From Nitriliruptoraceae bacterium (GTDB lineage: Bacteria > Actinomycetota > Nitriliruptoria > Nitriliruptorales > Nitriliruptoraceae): a stretch of 64,000 bases of DNA. The stretch is from positions 1-64,000 of the forward strand of contig SLMP01000004.1 in the NCBI GenBank assembly GCA_007133465.1. The letters run 5' to 3'. Each line of letters opens with the position of its first letter. Position 1 is the stretch's first letter. The notes under the pieces were generated by a model. The model saw only the letters and a list, made by a program, of their open reading frames with translations. It did not search any database and was not told the origin of the DNA. Shown here piece by piece: positions 62,638-64,000 of this stretch. The position numbers and the translations under genes were made by a program.

Positions 62638-63297
62638 ATGCGCCTGGTGATCGCCCGCTGTTCCGCCACGTACGAGGGCCGACTGTCGTCGACCCTCACC
62701 TCGGCCGTCCGGCTGCTGATGGTGAAGGCCGACGGCTGCGTCGCGATCCACGCCGACGTCGGGGCGTACAAGCCCGTCAACTGGATGAACGCGCCGAACA
62801 CGCTGCGCGAGGAACCGGCTCGCTGGGTGGTCACCAACCCCAAGGGCGAACGCCTCGTGATCGAGCTCGAGGAGGTCCTCGAGGACGTCGTGCATCCCCT
62901 CGACACCGACCGTGGGCTGACGCTCGACGGGGTGGAGAAGGAGCTGCAGGCGCTGCTCGCCGAGCACCCGCACCATCTCGAGGCCGGGCTCGCCTGCGTC
63001 CAGCGCGAGTTCCGCACCGACCTCGGCCCGGTGGACCTGCTGTGCCGGGACGCCGAGGGCCGGGCCGTCGCCGTCGAGGTCAAGCGCATCGGGGAGATCG
63101 ACGGCGTCGAGCAGCTCACGCGCTACCTCGACCGCCTGGCGCGCGACCCGCTGCTCGCGCCCGTCCGTGGGCTGTTCGCCGCGACCACGGTCAAGCCGCA
63201 GGCGCGGGTGCTGGCAGCATCGCGCGGGATCGGGTGGGTCGAGGTGGACCTCGCCCGGTTGCGGGGCGAGGATGAGGTCCACCCCCGCCTGTTCTGA
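62638..63297 (+). CDS. nucS: Mismatch-specific endonuclease NucS (EndoMS)
   Basis: DNA endonuclease that cuts at mismatches and provides mismatch repair in actinobacteria and many archaea that lack MutS-MutL. The 219 residues show the N-terminal binding domain (MRLVIARCSATYEGRLSSTL) and the RecB-like nuclease core with Asp133 in GPVDLLC and Glu147 and Lys149 in VAVEVKRIGEIDGVEQL. The C-terminus HPRLF fits a sliding-clamp-binding tail. The ATG at 62638 is preferred; a GTG two codons upstream is equally in frame. Confidence 0.93.
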   Translation: MRLVIARCSATYEGRLSSTLTSAVRLLMVKADGCVAIHADVGAYKPVNWMNAPNTLREEPARWVVTNPKGERLVIELEEVLEDVVHPLDTDRGLTLDGVEKELQALLAEHPHHLEAGLACVQREFRTDLGPVDLLCRDAEGRAVAVEVKRIGEIDGVEQLTRYLDRLARDPLLAPVRGLFAATTVKPQARVLAASRGIGWVEVDLARLRGEDEVHPRLF

Positions 63298-63316
63298 TCC
63301 CGAGGAGAGGTCGACC

Positions 63317-64000
63317 ATGACCCGGACCGCGCTCGACAGGACGGACGACCGGTACGGACCGCTTCCGCCGCTCCCCGCCGGGCTCGACGACCCGGCCACC
63401 GGGATCGTCCGGGGGCTGTTCGCGGGCCGGAGCGACGCCGATCCGCTCGCTTTCGGGCCGCGTCATGGCCGCGCCCGGCGGTGGCGCTACCTCGCGGCGA
63501 GCGACGGCGACACCGCGGTCGGTGCCGCCGTCGTCGACCTCGGCGTCGTCGGGATCGCGTTCGCGTGGGCGCAGTTCGGTGCGCGCACCGTCACCTGGGA
63601 GCGGCGGGCGCCCCTCGGCCGGGGCCTCACGGTCGGGCGCGGGCTCGACACCGCCGCGTCCTCGCGCTCACCGGGCGCGCGGCTGCAGCTCGACGCGGAC
63701 GGCGGGTTCCGGGTCGACGTCCCGGTCGGCGACGGCCGGCGGTTGACCGCTGACGTGCGGACCGCCGAGGACGTCACCCCGGCGGTCGCGATCACCCGTA
63801 CCCCCGAGGGCGGGTGGAACGCGACCCAGAAGGCCGCTGGCTACCCCGTGGCGGGGTGGGTGCGGCTCGGCGACCAGACGCGGACGCCGCTGGGCACGGC
63901 TGCGAGCGGCTGGCGCGACGCGACGGCCGGCCGGCAGGACCGCGTCACGACCTGGCGGTGGGCCGCCGGGGGCGGGCGGAGCGAGGACGGCCGGCACGTC
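63317..64000 (+). CDS. DUF2804 protein (cut by window end)
   Basis: The first 228 codons of a gene that continues past the window. After ATG 63317, preceded by GAGGAGAGG, the protein reads with DUF2804-like motifs: RRWRYLAASDGDTAVGAAVV, VGIAFAWAQFG, GGWNATQKAAGYPVAGWV and AASGWRDATAGRQDRVTTWR. DUF2804 members are about 330-350 residues and of unknown function, with a lipocalin-like fold suggested for related families. It is 20 bases after nucS on the same strand and may be co-transcribed with it. Confidence 0.85.
   Translation, partial: MTRTALDRTDDRYGPLPPLPAGLDDPATGIVRGLFAGRSDADPLAFGPRHGRARRWRYLAASDGDTAVGAAVVDLGVVGIAFAWAQFGARTVTWERRAPLGRGLTVGRGLDTAASSRSPGARLQLDADGGFRVDVPVGDGRRLTADVRTAEDVTPAVAITRTPEGGWNATQKAAGYPVAGWVRLGDQTRTPLGTAASGWRDATAGRQDRVTTWRWAAGGGRSEDGRHV

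Overview
The window is a stretch of a high-GC actinobacterial chromosome. The evidence is GC-rich third codon positions, frequent GTG starts, and families that are largely actinobacterial (NucS mismatch endonuclease, DUF3039, DUF3097, a FadD15-like acyl-CoA synthetase). The combination would fit a deep-branching actinomycete, but no 16S or taxonomic marker is present, so no genus is claimed. No rRNA, tRNA or CRISPR was found.

Region 1 (1-1561) is debris: a truncated transposase, a frameshifted DUF6431 insertion-sequence gene, and the tail of a sensor histidine kinase.

Region 2 (1554-18535) is the most interesting part. It looks like a nearly complete C4-polyol (tetritol: erythritol/threitol) uptake and catabolic island. 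It encodes a zinc-dependent tetritol dehydrogenase, a DhaK-DhaL tetrulose kinase, a TIM-type tetrulose-phosphate isomerase, an RpiB-type tetrulose-phosphate isomerase, transketolase and transaldolase to drain erythrose 4-phosphate into the pentose phosphate pathway, a ribokinase-family kinase, a DeoR-family regulator, and a ribose-type ABC transporter. The transporter is split: permease, lipoprotein and a DUF2291 protein lie on one strand and the only ATPase lies on the other. Directly after that ATPase is an unusual 478-residue protein. It joins an altered RpiB isomerase domain to a sugar-binding (periplasmic-type) domain without a signal peptide. Both halves resemble neighbours in the same cluster (eryI/derI-like and the lipoprotein).

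Region 3 (18548-25646) is a graveyard: an IS1182-type transposase remnant with a D/T-rich low-complexity insertion, an intact CcdAB-like toxin-antitoxin pair, a truncated and frameshifted PhoR-like kinase, a probable antitoxin whose AbiEii-like partner is reduced to its start, a DUF4234-like membrane-protein fragment, a 24-bp tandem repeat in front of a YihY/BrkB membrane protein, and a flavoprotein reductase lacking its N-terminus and an internal block.

Region 4 (25813-64000) is dense, intact and visibly more GC-rich. It holds a LuxR/TPR regulator with a methyltransferase and a luciferase-like monooxygenase; a purine-type permease with a FAD-less xanthine-dehydrogenase-like enzyme; a Na/Pi transporter; an amidase; an ABC exporter; an alpha-glucan phosphorylase; beta-phosphoglucomutase with a GH65 phosphorylase; a ClC channel; a pepN-lipoate ligase-DUF3097 operon; an enoyl-CoA hydratase and an acyl-CoA synthetase; an ABC1 kinase; ychF; nucS; and a DUF2804 gene cut by the window end.

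The lower GC of region 2 and the degraded mobile elements on both sides suggest that the tetritol cluster arrived by horizontal transfer.
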